A DNA stretch of 18,438 bases from Fragilaria crotonensis (lineage: Eukaryota > Bacillariophyta > Fragilariophyceae > Fragilariales > Fragilariaceae): contig JAKSYS010000846.1 of assembly GCA_022925895.1 (NCBI GenBank), positions 1 to 18,438 of the forward strand, in the 5' to 3' direction. The notes below the pieces were generated by a model, which saw nothing but the letters and a program-made list of their open reading frames with translations, was not told the origin of the DNA and searched no databases. The translations under genes were made by a program, and so were the position numbers. Shown here one piece after another: positions 9,830 to 18,280 of the stretch; position 1 is the stretch's first letter; each line of letters opens with the position of its first letter.

Positions 9830-10204
9830 GATCAAATGAATACTGTCAGAATTTTTTCACTGTGCGCAATACGCAGTACAGTGGTCTCATACTCGGAGTA
9901 TATGTCATACTCCAGAGTACATGCATACTGGAGTACTCCGTAAGCGATGTCGGTAAGATTTGCATATACGTAGTTGCGTCAGTGCGTGCGTCTGTTACGG
10001 AGTATGACCACTCTGGGGTACTGCACTACTTGCGTATAGTACTGAACTGTACAAACAGTAAGACTACGGAGCTTCGCCAGGGTTGAGTACTGAAAGTAAA
10101 CAGTAACAGTAAAAGTAGTGGTACGGAGTACGACCAGGTTGGGGGTACTGTACGTCCAGTTTCCTGTAGTAGACACTCCGATCAAATGTGAGGTACCCAC
10201 TAGT
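9753..10204. repeat. Direct repeat copy A (452 bp)
   Basis: From ACTATATCC to CCCACTAGT. It matches 10316-10766 with an offset of 563 bp, and the only differences I see are one substitution (GGAGTACTCC against GGAATACTCC) and one base lost from an A run. It contains two copies of the 33-bp core and a diverged third. The open frame of 74 codons in it is duplicated too but resembles no protein, so I do not call it a gene. Confidence 0.93.
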
Positions 10205-10317
10205 TATAAATTAATTGTGTGTGTGCGTGCGTCCGTCTGTTACGGAGTATGACCACTCTGGGGTACTGTTGCACTGTTACGTGGATTACATGTACTACAG
10301 GTCTACAGTACATAAAC
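10204..10317. repeat. Spacer between direct repeats, an inverted copy of 9545-9694
   Basis: This stretch (TTATAAATTAATTGTG to CAGTACATAAAC) is the reverse complement of the block at 9545-9694 with small gaps, including loss of GATCAAATG. It contains one 33-bp core. It shows that the region grew by both direct and inverted duplication. Confidence 0.8.
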
Positions 10318-10766
10318 TATATCCTACTATATTATAAATTAATTGTGTGCGTGCGTCCGTCTGTTACGGAGTATGACCACTCTGGGGTACTGGATCAAAT
10401 GAATACTGTCAGAATTTTTTCACTGTGCGCAATACGCAGTACAGTGGTCTCATACTCGGAGTATATGTCATACTCCAGAGTACATGCATACTGGAATACT
10501 CCGTAAGCGATGTCGGTAAGATTTGCATATACGTAGTTGCGTCAGTGCGTGCGTCTGTTACGGAGTATGACCACTCTGGGGTACTGCACTACTTGCGTAT
10601 AGTACTGAACTGTACAAACAGTAAGACTACGGAGCTTCGCCAGGGTTGAGTACTGAAAGTAAACAGTAACAGTAAAGTAGTGGTACGGAGTACGACCAGG
10701 TTGGGGGTACTGTACGTCCAGTTTCCTGTAGTAGACACTCCGATCAAATGTGAGGTACCCACTAGT
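10316..10766. repeat. Direct repeat copy B (451 bp)
   Basis: Near-identical partner of 9753-10204, ending CCCACTAGT before unrelated sequence (ACATAAATAAC). High identity implies a recent duplication or ongoing gene conversion. No LTR features are present: ends are not TG...CA, and there is no primer-binding site or coding interior. Confidence 0.93.
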
Positions 10767-11354
10767 ACATAAATAACAAGTAAAGTGATTCCTACGAGTA
10801 TGCTCGTAGTACATACGTCATACAGTCATACATGTGTGAACAACTATGCATGTGTGCAGTGTGCAGGACACATGTACTATGTGCGTTTACGCGGATGTAT
10901 AGGGAGTTGGCACTAACTGCGTATGACATGCACGCCTACTAAGGTAGAGTTACAAATGACTTTTTAACCGCATTGAAATTCACTTAGACTTGGTGATTAA
11001 ATGTTTGTCTCCATTTTTTATGTTCGTTATAATTTTTTAGACAATCATGGTTGTGGTGTTTGCTCGATTGCGTTTTGCGACAAGGCTATTTTCCCGGGGG
11101 AATATGACCATAATGGGCGGCGGTTTGTTCCGTTGAACTTTTCGGACGTTGGCTCACATCTTCCCACATTTTACTCTTTCTCTCTTGTTGAAATCGCCAA
11201 CGTCCGCGGGATTGATCAGGTCCCCAATCTAACTTGCTGGAAGTCGAGAGGGTGTACTGGGAATTCGAATTATCATCCACACGTCCCTGTCTTACCCATT
11301 TGTCCACTGTTTCATGCAATCTCACTTCCGACAATAGCGGATGAACATTTGATC
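10767..11354. other. Region upstream of the TXNDC9-like gene
   Basis: Contains a 7-bp hairpin (CTACGAG 10792-10798, CTCGTAG 10803-10809), GTAC words and TG-rich sequence. From 11001 on, the reading frame of the downstream gene is open to an earlier ATG, but the 118 residues it would add (Cys- and His-rich, without homology I recognise) do not look like the N terminus of the family. I treat them as a leader or an unresolved exon/intron. Confidence 0.45.
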
Positions 11355-12137
11355 ATGCACTCGTTTGGCTACATGGAAGATGTTTACGATGATTATGCTA
11401 CCAACGATGATGATTCCAACCCCTACCGTGTGCAACTGAGTCCTGCATCTTGGAGAGTTCTGGGTCATGGCACATACGAGGAAGTTGTGAGCGAGGACAT
11501 TGGCGCATCATTCATAGAACTTGCCAAACAACATGAGAAACTTGTGGTACACTTCTGTCGGCAAGATGAACCCGAGTGTGAGATCATGCACAATCATCTC
11601 AGTCAAATTGCGAAACAGCATTTTGAAACAAAATTTGTTCACTTGAACGTGGAAGACACATCAAGAAGTCCCGAGGACATGCTTGTTATAGAAAGCAAGC
11701 TAGGTATTCAAACTGTACCCACACTTATTTTCGTCAAGAAGCAACAATATGCATATCGTTTGGAAGGGTTCCATGAACTCGGAGGTAGAGACACCTCGAC
11801 TTTCGCTCTAAAGGACTTTCTTGCTAGGCATGGTGTTTTGAACCTGACCGAAGCCGAAGTAGCAAGGAAGATGCTTGAGGCTGAAGCTATCCAGTTACGA
11901 GAACGTCGGGTGAGATCAGGTGTCGCGAACAGTTCGTTTCCCTCCGGATTCGCTGCCGGCACGGTGACTCAGGAAATACCTGTGGGTTGGGGACCGATCC
12001 CATCCTTTGATTTTGGTGCTTTCGGAGGACAGGATAAGACCACAGCAGCTGCTCAATATCCCGGCGACCGTTACAGCACAACGCAGCACCCTGGGGTCCT
12101 ACTGCGTCGTTCGATGAGTCCACTAACAGTTATATGA
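11355..12137 (+). CDS. TXNDC9/phosducin-like thioredoxin-fold protein
   Basis: A frame of 260 aa from the ATG at 11355; the same frame stays open back to an ATG at 11001, so the start is uncertain. The thioredoxin-fold core runs from LGHGTYEEV through HFCRQDEPEC, ETKFVHLNVED, the cis-Pro motif GIQTVPTLIFV, and YRLEGFHELGGRD to FLARHGVLN. This order follows TXNDC9 (yeast Plp1), a cytosolic cofactor of the CCT chaperonin in tubulin and actin folding. As in that family there is no CXXC redox site: the cysteines here are seven residues apart (CRQDEPEC), so oxidoreductase activity is unlikely. The N terminus is short and acidic and lacks the usual Lys/Arg-rich coiled coil. The C-terminal part after about 11910 (Gly/Ser/Phe-rich) is atypical and may be a linker or mis-framed. 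The TGA stop overlaps the next ATG as ATGA. Confidence 0.78.
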   Translation: MHSFGYMEDVYDDYATNDDDSNPYRVQLSPASWRVLGHGTYEEVVSEDIGASFIELAKQHEKLVVHFCRQDEPECEIMHNHLSQIAKQHFETKFVHLNVEDTSRSPEDMLVIESKLGIQTVPTLIFVKKQQYAYRLEGFHELGGRDTSTFALKDFLARHGVLNLTEAEVARKMLEAEAIQLRERRVRSGVANSSFPSGFAAGTVTQEIPVGWGPIPSFDFGAFGGQDKTTAAAQYPGDRYSTTQHPGVLLRRSMSPLTVI

Positions 12138-13528
12138 GAAGAAATCCGCCCTTTGACAGTCGGAAACTACCAGCTGCGGCCTTCGCCGCGCTCGGGGCCC
12201 TCGTGGGGGCAGGATTGGCTATCTGTTCAAACGGGATTGGCGCCATCGGGACAACAGCGACTACTTGCTCGAGTGCTTTCCCTCGAAAAGAAGCGAGTGT
12301 TGACGAGAGCCAAAGTGAAGTGAAGGAAATTCCAACCTCTTTCTTTGGAAACGAACGCACATTGAGACTAAAGGTAGCGTCCATGATTGCAGCAACCACC
12401 TCATTCCTTTCATCTCTCCCATTTTGGGTGATTCCGACTGGGGTTGCTTCCAGTTTGGTTTTGGCATTAGTATTGTTGAAACTTGGGATCACTCCATTTA
12501 CGTATCAGAAAACGATTCAAGTTGCCTTCATCGGAAACGCCGTTCAGTATTTCAATGACTTTCCTCGCTTCATGGAGGTCATCAGTGGAGATCACGTCAT
12601 CCAAAACTCTTGTCTCCACGAAGATGCGACATTTTTGAATCTGCTGCAGTCTGGAAATGGGATGTTAAAAAAGTTTAACACTGACAAGGCTAGAATTGGG
12701 GGCGGCAGCAGCAATCTCTTCGACTACGGAGCCTGTACAGTCCACCAGCTGCTCTTTGGTTATGATGGATTCTTGTACGGCGATTGGAAATCCTATAGCT
12801 TGTCATCGACTGGCAGCTCCTATACTGGAGCTTACAATGACGGCCTGAATCCATGTTATGCTGACGCAGACTACCTCTCCTACGTCTCAAAACAATTTCT
12901 AAGCAATCCAATGAAGTGGGATTATGTAGTCATGAACGACGACCTGCAGTCACCAGGTTTATCCGAAAGCCGACAAAAATCTCTCGGCGTTCTGATGTCA
13001 ACATACGCAGGTTGGTTTGCTCAGACGGGCTCTATTCCCGTCTTTCTCGACACGCCTGCCTACTGGACGGCGTTTCAAAACATGAGCTCGTTCGTAAACG
13101 TGCCAACCTTCACATCCATGACCTATGAAGGATATCGGGAGTACGCGGGGCTGTTAGGGTCCCTTTTACCCGCTGCTCAAAAACCCTTGATTGCGCCGGT
13201 GGGCATTGCGTTCCTGGCTGTGTGGGAAGACGATTATGAAATGTGGACGAAGTTGTTCCATTATGATGAGGTCAATGTGTCGCCACACGGGACCTTTTTG
13301 CAGGGCTGTGTGGTACACCACACGCTATTCGGTCATCTTCCGAGGGCGAATATAGCTCTTCCTGATTCAATGTCTAGCCTTTTTTCTCGGGCTAGACGTT
13401 TGCAGCCGCCGTCACATCGTCGAAGAGAATGGCCAACAAGAGATGAAGGTCAATACCTTTACAACATCGCAAAGAAAGTTGTTCGTGGCTATTTACCGAC
13501 CACTTTTGTAAAGTTTAAGACGCGGTGA
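12134..13528 (+). CDS. Membrane-anchored SGNH-hydrolase-like protein, probably catalytically dead
   Basis: A 464-aa frame ending in TGA. Two hydrophobic stretches (about 13-39 and 98-119) precede a C-terminal globular domain, so it is probably a membrane protein with the domain in a lumen or outside. The domain shows SGNH-type blocks: IQVAFIGNAVQYFNDFPRF (131-146; block I, normally GNS), DYVVMNDDLQSP (block III, N268) and HYDEVNVSPHGTFLQG (block V, D378). The nucleophile Ser is Ala (A136) and the His of the Asp-x-x-His pair is Asn (N381), while the structural residues remain. H385 lies nearby but is offset from the canonical position. The upstream frame is open from 12038 without an ATG and reads naturally (WGPTASFDESTNSY), so the true N terminus may lie further upstream. 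The substrate is unknown. Family call rests on motif order; the exact subfamily is inferred. Confidence 0.7.
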   Translation: MRRNPPFDSRKLPAAAFAALGALVGAGLAICSNGIGAIGTTATTCSSAFPRKEASVDESQSEVKEIPTSFFGNERTLRLKVASMIAATTSFLSSLPFWVIPTGVASSLVLALVLLKLGITPFTYQKTIQVAFIGNAVQYFNDFPRFMEVISGDHVIQNSCLHEDATFLNLLQSGNGMLKKFNTDKARIGGGSSNLFDYGACTVHQLLFGYDGFLYGDWKSYSLSSTGSSYTGAYNDGLNPCYADADYLSYVSKQFLSNPMKWDYVVMNDDLQSPGLSESRQKSLGVLMSTYAGWFAQTGSIPVFLDTPAYWTAFQNMSSFVNVPTFTSMTYEGYREYAGLLGSLLPAAQKPLIAPVGIAFLAVWEDDYEMWTKLFHYDEVNVSPHGTFLQGCVVHHTLFGHLPRANIALPDSMSSLFSRARRLQPPSHRRREWPTRDEGQYLYNIAKKVVRGYLPTTFVKFKTR

Positions 13529-13789
13529 ACATCATTTTCTCTTCATGAAAAGAGTTTGCTTTAGTTGTACCGGCTTCAAGATAGTGTGCACGACGGCAAG
13601 GAATCGATTGTGAAGAGTGTGCAAACTGCTTGTGATATTTGGATCCATCTAGCTAGTCCTAACGGCGGTATCAGTCAAGCTGGCAAGAAATGTCGCGATT
13701 TTTCTACATGATTTGACAATTGTTGTGAACGTGTATTGAAGGTATCATGCTCACTTGTTTGAACATCGGGATTCAACGATGTCGTGAAA
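13529..13789. other. Convergent intergenic region
   Basis: 260 bp between the 3' ends of two convergent genes. It must contain both 3' untranslated regions and polyadenylation signals; no clear motif was recognised. Confidence 0.5.
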
Positions 13790-14644
13790 TCAAAGTCCTC
13801 CTACACCAAGACCCATCATACCGTTCGGGCAACTGCCAAAGTTTTCTCCCTTTTTGACAAATTTTTGAGCCAATGTATTGTATGAGTCTGGGTAGTTTTC
13901 GCCCATTGCAAAGCCGTCATGGAATTGGTGATACGCTTCGCCAACGAAGAACGGGTACTTTTCAATATCCATGATCCAAACGAGTCTCGCAATATCCTCA
14001 TCACTGCCCTTGCCCACAGCAAAGTCCAATTGATCAGCTGTTGCCTTGGAGGCATCAACCAATTGTTGTGCAAATGGAGACTTGGAGCCTCCAACAAAGC
14101 CAATCAAGTTTCGGTACTCCGAACCCCGATCACCAAGCTGATCTGGGCGCATTCCGTTCTTGAAGAGCTTACAGTATTCCACGGCGAACTCTGGGAATTT
14201 CGACGGCGGAATCTTGAGCATGACAACTTCAGCATGCCCAAGTTTGCCATAGTCAGCTATATTTTGAGCATTGTGATAGCAGACCTTGCCATTTACAGCT
14301 CCGGCTTTGCCACCCGCGTACCCAGCACGAGCTGTCAACTCGTCGTCAGAGCGACCCAAGATGTTCCTTTCCGCTTCTACAAACTCGTGTTGGACATGCC
14401 AGAAACAACCGCAGCCAAAATAGACCTCCACAGGCTCATCGTCCGCTGCCGACGCTTGCTGAACGCAAGATTGCCAAAGAAGGGCGGATGCCAAGGTCGC
14501 TGCTGAGTTGACGATGAAATCACGGCGATCGTTTGGTCCCGCCGCAAGTTTAGTGAAACCAATTCTGGTATTCGTGATCAGTGATTGAAAGGCATCCGCG
14601 AGGCCGAAAACAGCAAGGAGAACGACTGAAGTTCTTGACATCAT
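13790..14644 (-). CDS. msrA: Peptide methionine sulfoxide reductase A (MsrA), plastid, probable thylakoid lumen form
   Basis: MsrA reduces methionine-S-sulfoxide in oxidised proteins. The 284-aa product starts at the first of two adjacent ATGs; the frame is open further upstream, but only this start places a signal peptide at the N terminus (SRTSVVLLAVFGLADA then FQ, an ASAFAP-like junction). A second address follows: RRDFIVNSAATLASALLWQS and then ASA before ADDEP, that is twin Arg (40-41), hydrophobic core and AxA cleavage site, as for TAT import into the thylakoid lumen. The catalytic motif is GCGCFW (C80), and a C-terminal Cys in FGSCPNG (C272) may be resolving. GYAGGKAG, GHAEVV, DRGSEYRN and YHQFHDG follow the family order. 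The usual GCFWGxE is GCFWHVQ here, and GTQYR-type Gln is Glu (GSEYR), so it belongs to a divergent clade. Location is inferred from the N terminus only. Confidence 0.88.
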   Translation of the reverse strand: MMSRTSVVLLAVFGLADAFQSLITNTRIGFTKLAAGPNDRRDFIVNSAATLASALLWQSCVQQASAADDEPVEVYFGCGCFWHVQHEFVEAERNILGRSDDELTARAGYAGGKAGAVNGKVCYHNAQNIADYGKLGHAEVVMLKIPPSKFPEFAVEYCKLFKNGMRPDQLGDRGSEYRNLIGFVGGSKSPFAQQLVDASKATADQLDFAVGKGSDEDIARLVWIMDIEKYPFFVGEAYHQFHDGFAMGENYPDSYNTLAQKFVKKGENFGSCPNGMMGLGVGGL

Positions 14645-14752
14645 CGTGGATTTGGATTTCTTTTTGGAATGGATCTTGGATATTGACGAAGTCTGTGAAT
14701 GAATCATCCTTTGGTCCGCCTCTGTCAAACTGTCATTCCCATCACTGACGTC

Positions 14753-14773
14753 TACCAGGTACAGTACCTGGTA
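14753..14773. promoter_or_regulatory. 21-bp palindrome upstream of msrA
   Basis: TACCAGGTAC, one A, then GTACCTGGTA: a perfect 10-bp inverted repeat about 110-130 bp upstream of the msrA ATG. Position suits a factor-binding site, but similar GTAC palindromes litter the intergenic DNA, so it may be neutral repeat sequence. Confidence 0.35.
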
Positions 14774-15034
14774 CCAATGGCCGAAGCACAAGTGCATCAT
14801 ATAAGCACAATATAACGGTACTCTACCGGACTACAGTACCATCTACTGAGTACGGTACCCACTCCACTGTACTCCAGGTGCAGGAGTACGTACAGCTGGT
14901 TTTTCGTTGAAGCGTCCGAACGTAGGTTGTGTACAATTCGTACCATGCACGCATATTATTTCCATATCCTTTATCAAGTTTTAGTAGCAGCTGTCTCCTG
15001 CGACCATAAAAATCCATCTCTGTCGACATGATGA

Positions 15035-18000
15035 TCACACCTCGTCCTCCTCGTTTCTTGTCTTTGCTTCTTTAGGTGCACTGTTGACGAAGCCACGATC
15101 GAAGTCCAATGCACACCTGTGAGACTTGAACAATTTCATCAGGCGTTGGATTTCGGAGTACAGAAGTCCTTGATCTTCTGTTATACTTGTGGCGATGAAG
15201 TTGTGGGTACGACCTTGCTGCCTCATTCTCTGCTGACTCTCAAAAGATGATGGTAAGTACAAATATATGCGTGCTCTCGAAGCAAACTTTCCCATCCTTT
15301 CTTTGGTCAACTCCTTGATTGAACACGTTGAATCTCTCACAAGTTGTTTGAAATTCTCTCGTCCCCTCTTTTGAGATACAGGAACCCGTCGGTAGAAAGC
15401 CTTTGCGTGACCCCAGCAAAATTCAATGCCTTCCCTGCTAATTCGGCATGGAACTTTGGTGTTAGAAGTACCGTGATGCCCAGCTGAGATCCAAGGTACT
15501 GAAGTGCCGTTTCCTCATCCTTGAAATCAGCACACTCTGCGATGAGATGGCGTAGGGAATACCGTAAGTCAATCTTCCCTGAAATTGTGTCTTTCTTTCC
15601 GTCGACAGTGTATTTATCTAACTCACTTGGATCAATCAGTCCTCTTTCCCACAGAACTTGTAGCATGCCTTTAGATTTTCCTTCCCATCCAGATAGGATT
15701 TTGTCGACTTCTTTGTGAGTTTCGATTGAATTGTTTCTTGCCAATTCCTGAAGTTCGGCTTTAGTGTACCCGCGTTTTTGTTGGAGCGTCACACCCTTTC
15801 GTTGAGCTCTTCAAGAAGGGTCTTCTTTGTTTTTTCAATTGGCTTGCTTTTCCCCATTATTCGATCATGACGTTGTAAGTCACGTTGCTCTGGTGTCAAA
15901 TACCATGGGCCACAGTCGTCAGTATTGAATACCATTGACTGTGTGTCTCCGATGCCCAGGGTTGGTGAGTGTGTGCCCAGATAACCCTCTTGTGACATTA
16001 TGACTGTGTCTCTCATCTGCTGTTTGATCCTCCAAAGTTCTTTTGCATGTTGATCGCACTGAGTGCACCATCACGTTTGCGAGCGTGTCCCTGAGAATGA
16101 TCGAACAAAAATACAAAATCGAAGCTTGGATATAGGATTCGTAGGCAATCAACCACATCCTCAAGCTGAAGACTCATGTGGTATGAATTCCAATAACCCT
16201 GATTATTGATTCCGATGAACAAGTATTTTACGAAGGGGGATTCCAACAAAATCGGCTTCCTCGTTGTTCCCAAGATTTCCATCGCAGCTGTTGTATCGAG
16301 GTAATTTCCACCGCCGAGAGCTGCTGTTTGCCTTGCCATATTCACTCTTTGTAACTCATCCTCTGTCATCTGCCTGCCAAAGCCGAATTCGCGTGACACG
16401 AACGCAGAAAGCATATACCCATCGCCCTCCGACTTGGGCAGAAGTGGCACTTGTCCTTTTGGCCCAACCCATTGTTTGGAGGACAGTAGATACTGCGCGA
16501 AGACAGACTCATCTTGACCAATAATCATCAAGGGCCTGACTGATGATGACACTCGTATCTTGTTTTGCTTCAACATCTCGCGCTGCCTCTTCTCCCTTTT
16601 GATTCTTGATATGCAATTCTTCCAATAGTCAACGTGAAACTCAACCCGAGTCTCATCAGATATAATATCATAGTAATGATGTCCGAAATCTGTGTCTAAG
16701 GTCTTGATCGTAGCTTCACTGAGTGGAAGCTGAATCCAACGCCGACAACGTGGCTCAAGCACGGTAAGGTAGTTCTTGCAGAATGCATTTCGATGTGCGA
16801 CAACATCTTCACGTTCATGGCCATCGACGAAGAAGCTCTTCCTTCGTATCATACTTGAATCCGAGTAATCGCATCCAGCGCCATGCTGTTGTGAAGCTCA
16901 TGTTTTTAAGTCTATGTGCGCGAAGGAATAGCGCAATATCATCCTCATCTTGATCGACATCGACAGGATTGCTAGTAGGATTAATGGCTGTAGTACTTGT
17001 ACTCAATGTTGACGTTTCTGCAGTATCTTCGTCTACTACCGATTCACGTTTCCACAACGCAGCCAGCCTTGGGATTACAGACGAATGAACGAATTGATAG
17101 ACTGCTTCAATTGAAAGATGTGACAAGTTCTCGACGCCAAATGCAACAATCTGCTCCTTTGCGCATGGAAACACTTCGAGAACTCGAGGAAGAGGTCGTT
17201 TCCACACTGAACAGACAAGTTTGGGTTTGGGAAGCATTCAAAATTACGGAACACAATGTTCCAATTTGCGATGGTTTTATAGAAGGTTGCTTGCGTCATA
17301 CCAACAGTGTTCAATACCTTACAAGATTCAGTGCAACAGTCTTGCCACGTCCATTCATTCATTTTGCAAGAGCCAATCGGTACGCATAACAAAGAAACGT
17401 CGCCCTTTGCCTGACAGCGCATATCTCAGCTTTGGTACACACGTTGTCGATATCTCTACCTTGCACACATTCCTCCAATTATTTTCTTCCTCATGAACGC
17501 TTTGAAGCAGTACAATCCTTCTCTGAAGTGCTTCCATTGGAGTTTCAGAATCGAAATCAGTATCATTCCCATCCTCGCAATTCGTTGTCCCATGTTTCTT
17601 TGGTGGTTTGAACACTCGGTATGCCTCTGGGCTACATGGCCAGTAACTTGAGCTAGAAGCATCAGCAGCAATCATTACAGCAGCCGCACCAAGTATCTCC
17701 TATCCTTGCTCGTTTGCTCGGTGATTGCTCAACAATGTCTCCGATCCTTCCTCCCGTTGTAGCCTCCGTGTTGACAGGTGTAGTTATCATTGTGTCGAGC
17801 GGGTCTTGATCTTGTGCTTGGAATGACTAGCACATTTGCGGCTGCTTCCATTACTTTTTCGTTCCATGCACTGTTAAGTGGACATGGGTACCGTATCTGC
17901 CTTGATTTCTCTGTGAAGTAGTAATAGAATGTGTTCTTGTATGTGACTCTGAACACTCCTGTTGTGTTTGATCCATCAAATCGGTGCATCAATTCTCCGA

Positions 18001-18201
18001 AAGAAGCCGACTTGGACATCCCTGTATTGAACCTTCTTACATCAATGACGCCAAGGGACGCATTGACATCAAATCTCCTAAAGCTTCAGCCCAAGTTGAT
18101 GCAGGAAGCCAGCAATTTGACAATCTCGGACCATACGTGATGTCTGTTCGAAGTAGCATGACGGCATCAGTCAAAATAGCATATTTACCTTTGTCAACCA
18201 T
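15035..18201 (-). pseudogene. DDE transposase of the Tc1/mariner/IS630 type, frame-broken
   Basis: Coding sequence runs from an ATG at 18201 (MVDKGKYAIL) to TGA at 15037, but no single frame spans it. In order: an N-terminal region (MSKSASFGELMHRFDG, TFYYYFTEKS), a region with TWQDCCTESCKVLN and GMTQATFYKTIANWN, then TAWRWMRLLGFKYDT, FFVDGHERED, the first catalytic Asp in IGQDES, the second in FLFDHSQGHA, then KSKGMLQVLWERGLID and TPKFHAELAG. In a restored frame a third acidic residue follows in the order GEGIEF. The C-terminal part contains KSHRCALDFDRGFV. Frame changes that I can place: a 4-bp ATTC duplication (17352-17363), contractions in A runs at 17199-17201 and 16023-16025, an extra G at 16841-16842, an extra TG at 15790-15794 and a contracted G run at 15433-15435, plus others between about 17690 and 18070. 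The residues themselves are well kept, so decay is recent or partly due to assembly error. Confidence 0.82.
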
Positions 18202-18204
18202 TGT

Positions 18205-18280
18205 ATCTATAGATTTATCACCAACAGTAGGTTCACTGAGTTACATAGGAAGGTGACTGCAGGAGGTAAATCTATAGATT
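18205..18280. repeat. Inverted repeat upstream of the transposase start
   Basis: ATCTATAGATTTA at 18205-18217 and its inverted copy at 18268-18280, 50 bp apart, lie just before the transposase ATG. The 10-bp centre ATCTATAGAT is itself a palindrome. This is a plausible promoter or transposase-binding site. Confidence 0.55.

Larger units (their letters stand above)
9603..10586. repeat. Six copies of a 33-bp core motif
   Basis: The core begins TCTGTTACGGAGTATGACCA and continues CTCTGGGGTACTG. Copies lie at 9603-9635 (minus), 9797-9829, 9991-10023, 10236-10268, 10360-10392 and 10554-10586 (plus). Diverged versions (TACGGAGTACGACCAGG...) lie near 10119-10150 and 10682-10712. The core stays identical while flanks vary, as expected for the most recently spread or most constrained part of the repeat. 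Confidence 0.88.

Noticed and set aside
9603-10586. CRISPR-like array from the repeated 33-bp core
   Set aside because: Spacing is irregular (91-245 bp), one copy is inverted, spacers are themselves duplicated and the context is a eukaryotic nuclear genome.
9862-10649. Two identical 74-codon frames as duplicated genes
   Set aside because: They are composed of repeat sequence including the 33-bp core and resemble no protein; duplication of the DNA explains their identity.
9753-10766. LTR retrotransposon with 452-bp LTRs
   Set aside because: Only about 111 bp separates the repeats, the ends are not TG...CA, and there is no primer-binding site, polypurine tract or coding interior.
11001-11354. 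N-terminal 118-residue extension of the TXNDC9-like protein
   Set aside because: Unlike the family N terminus (no coiled coil, Cys/His-rich) and not like any domain I know; kept as unresolved leader.
14645-14800. Upstream 52-residue extension of MsrA
   Set aside because: It would bury the plastid signal peptide behind a hydrophilic, His/Lys-rich leader; the adjacent ATGs at 14644 and 14641 give the expected N-terminal signal.
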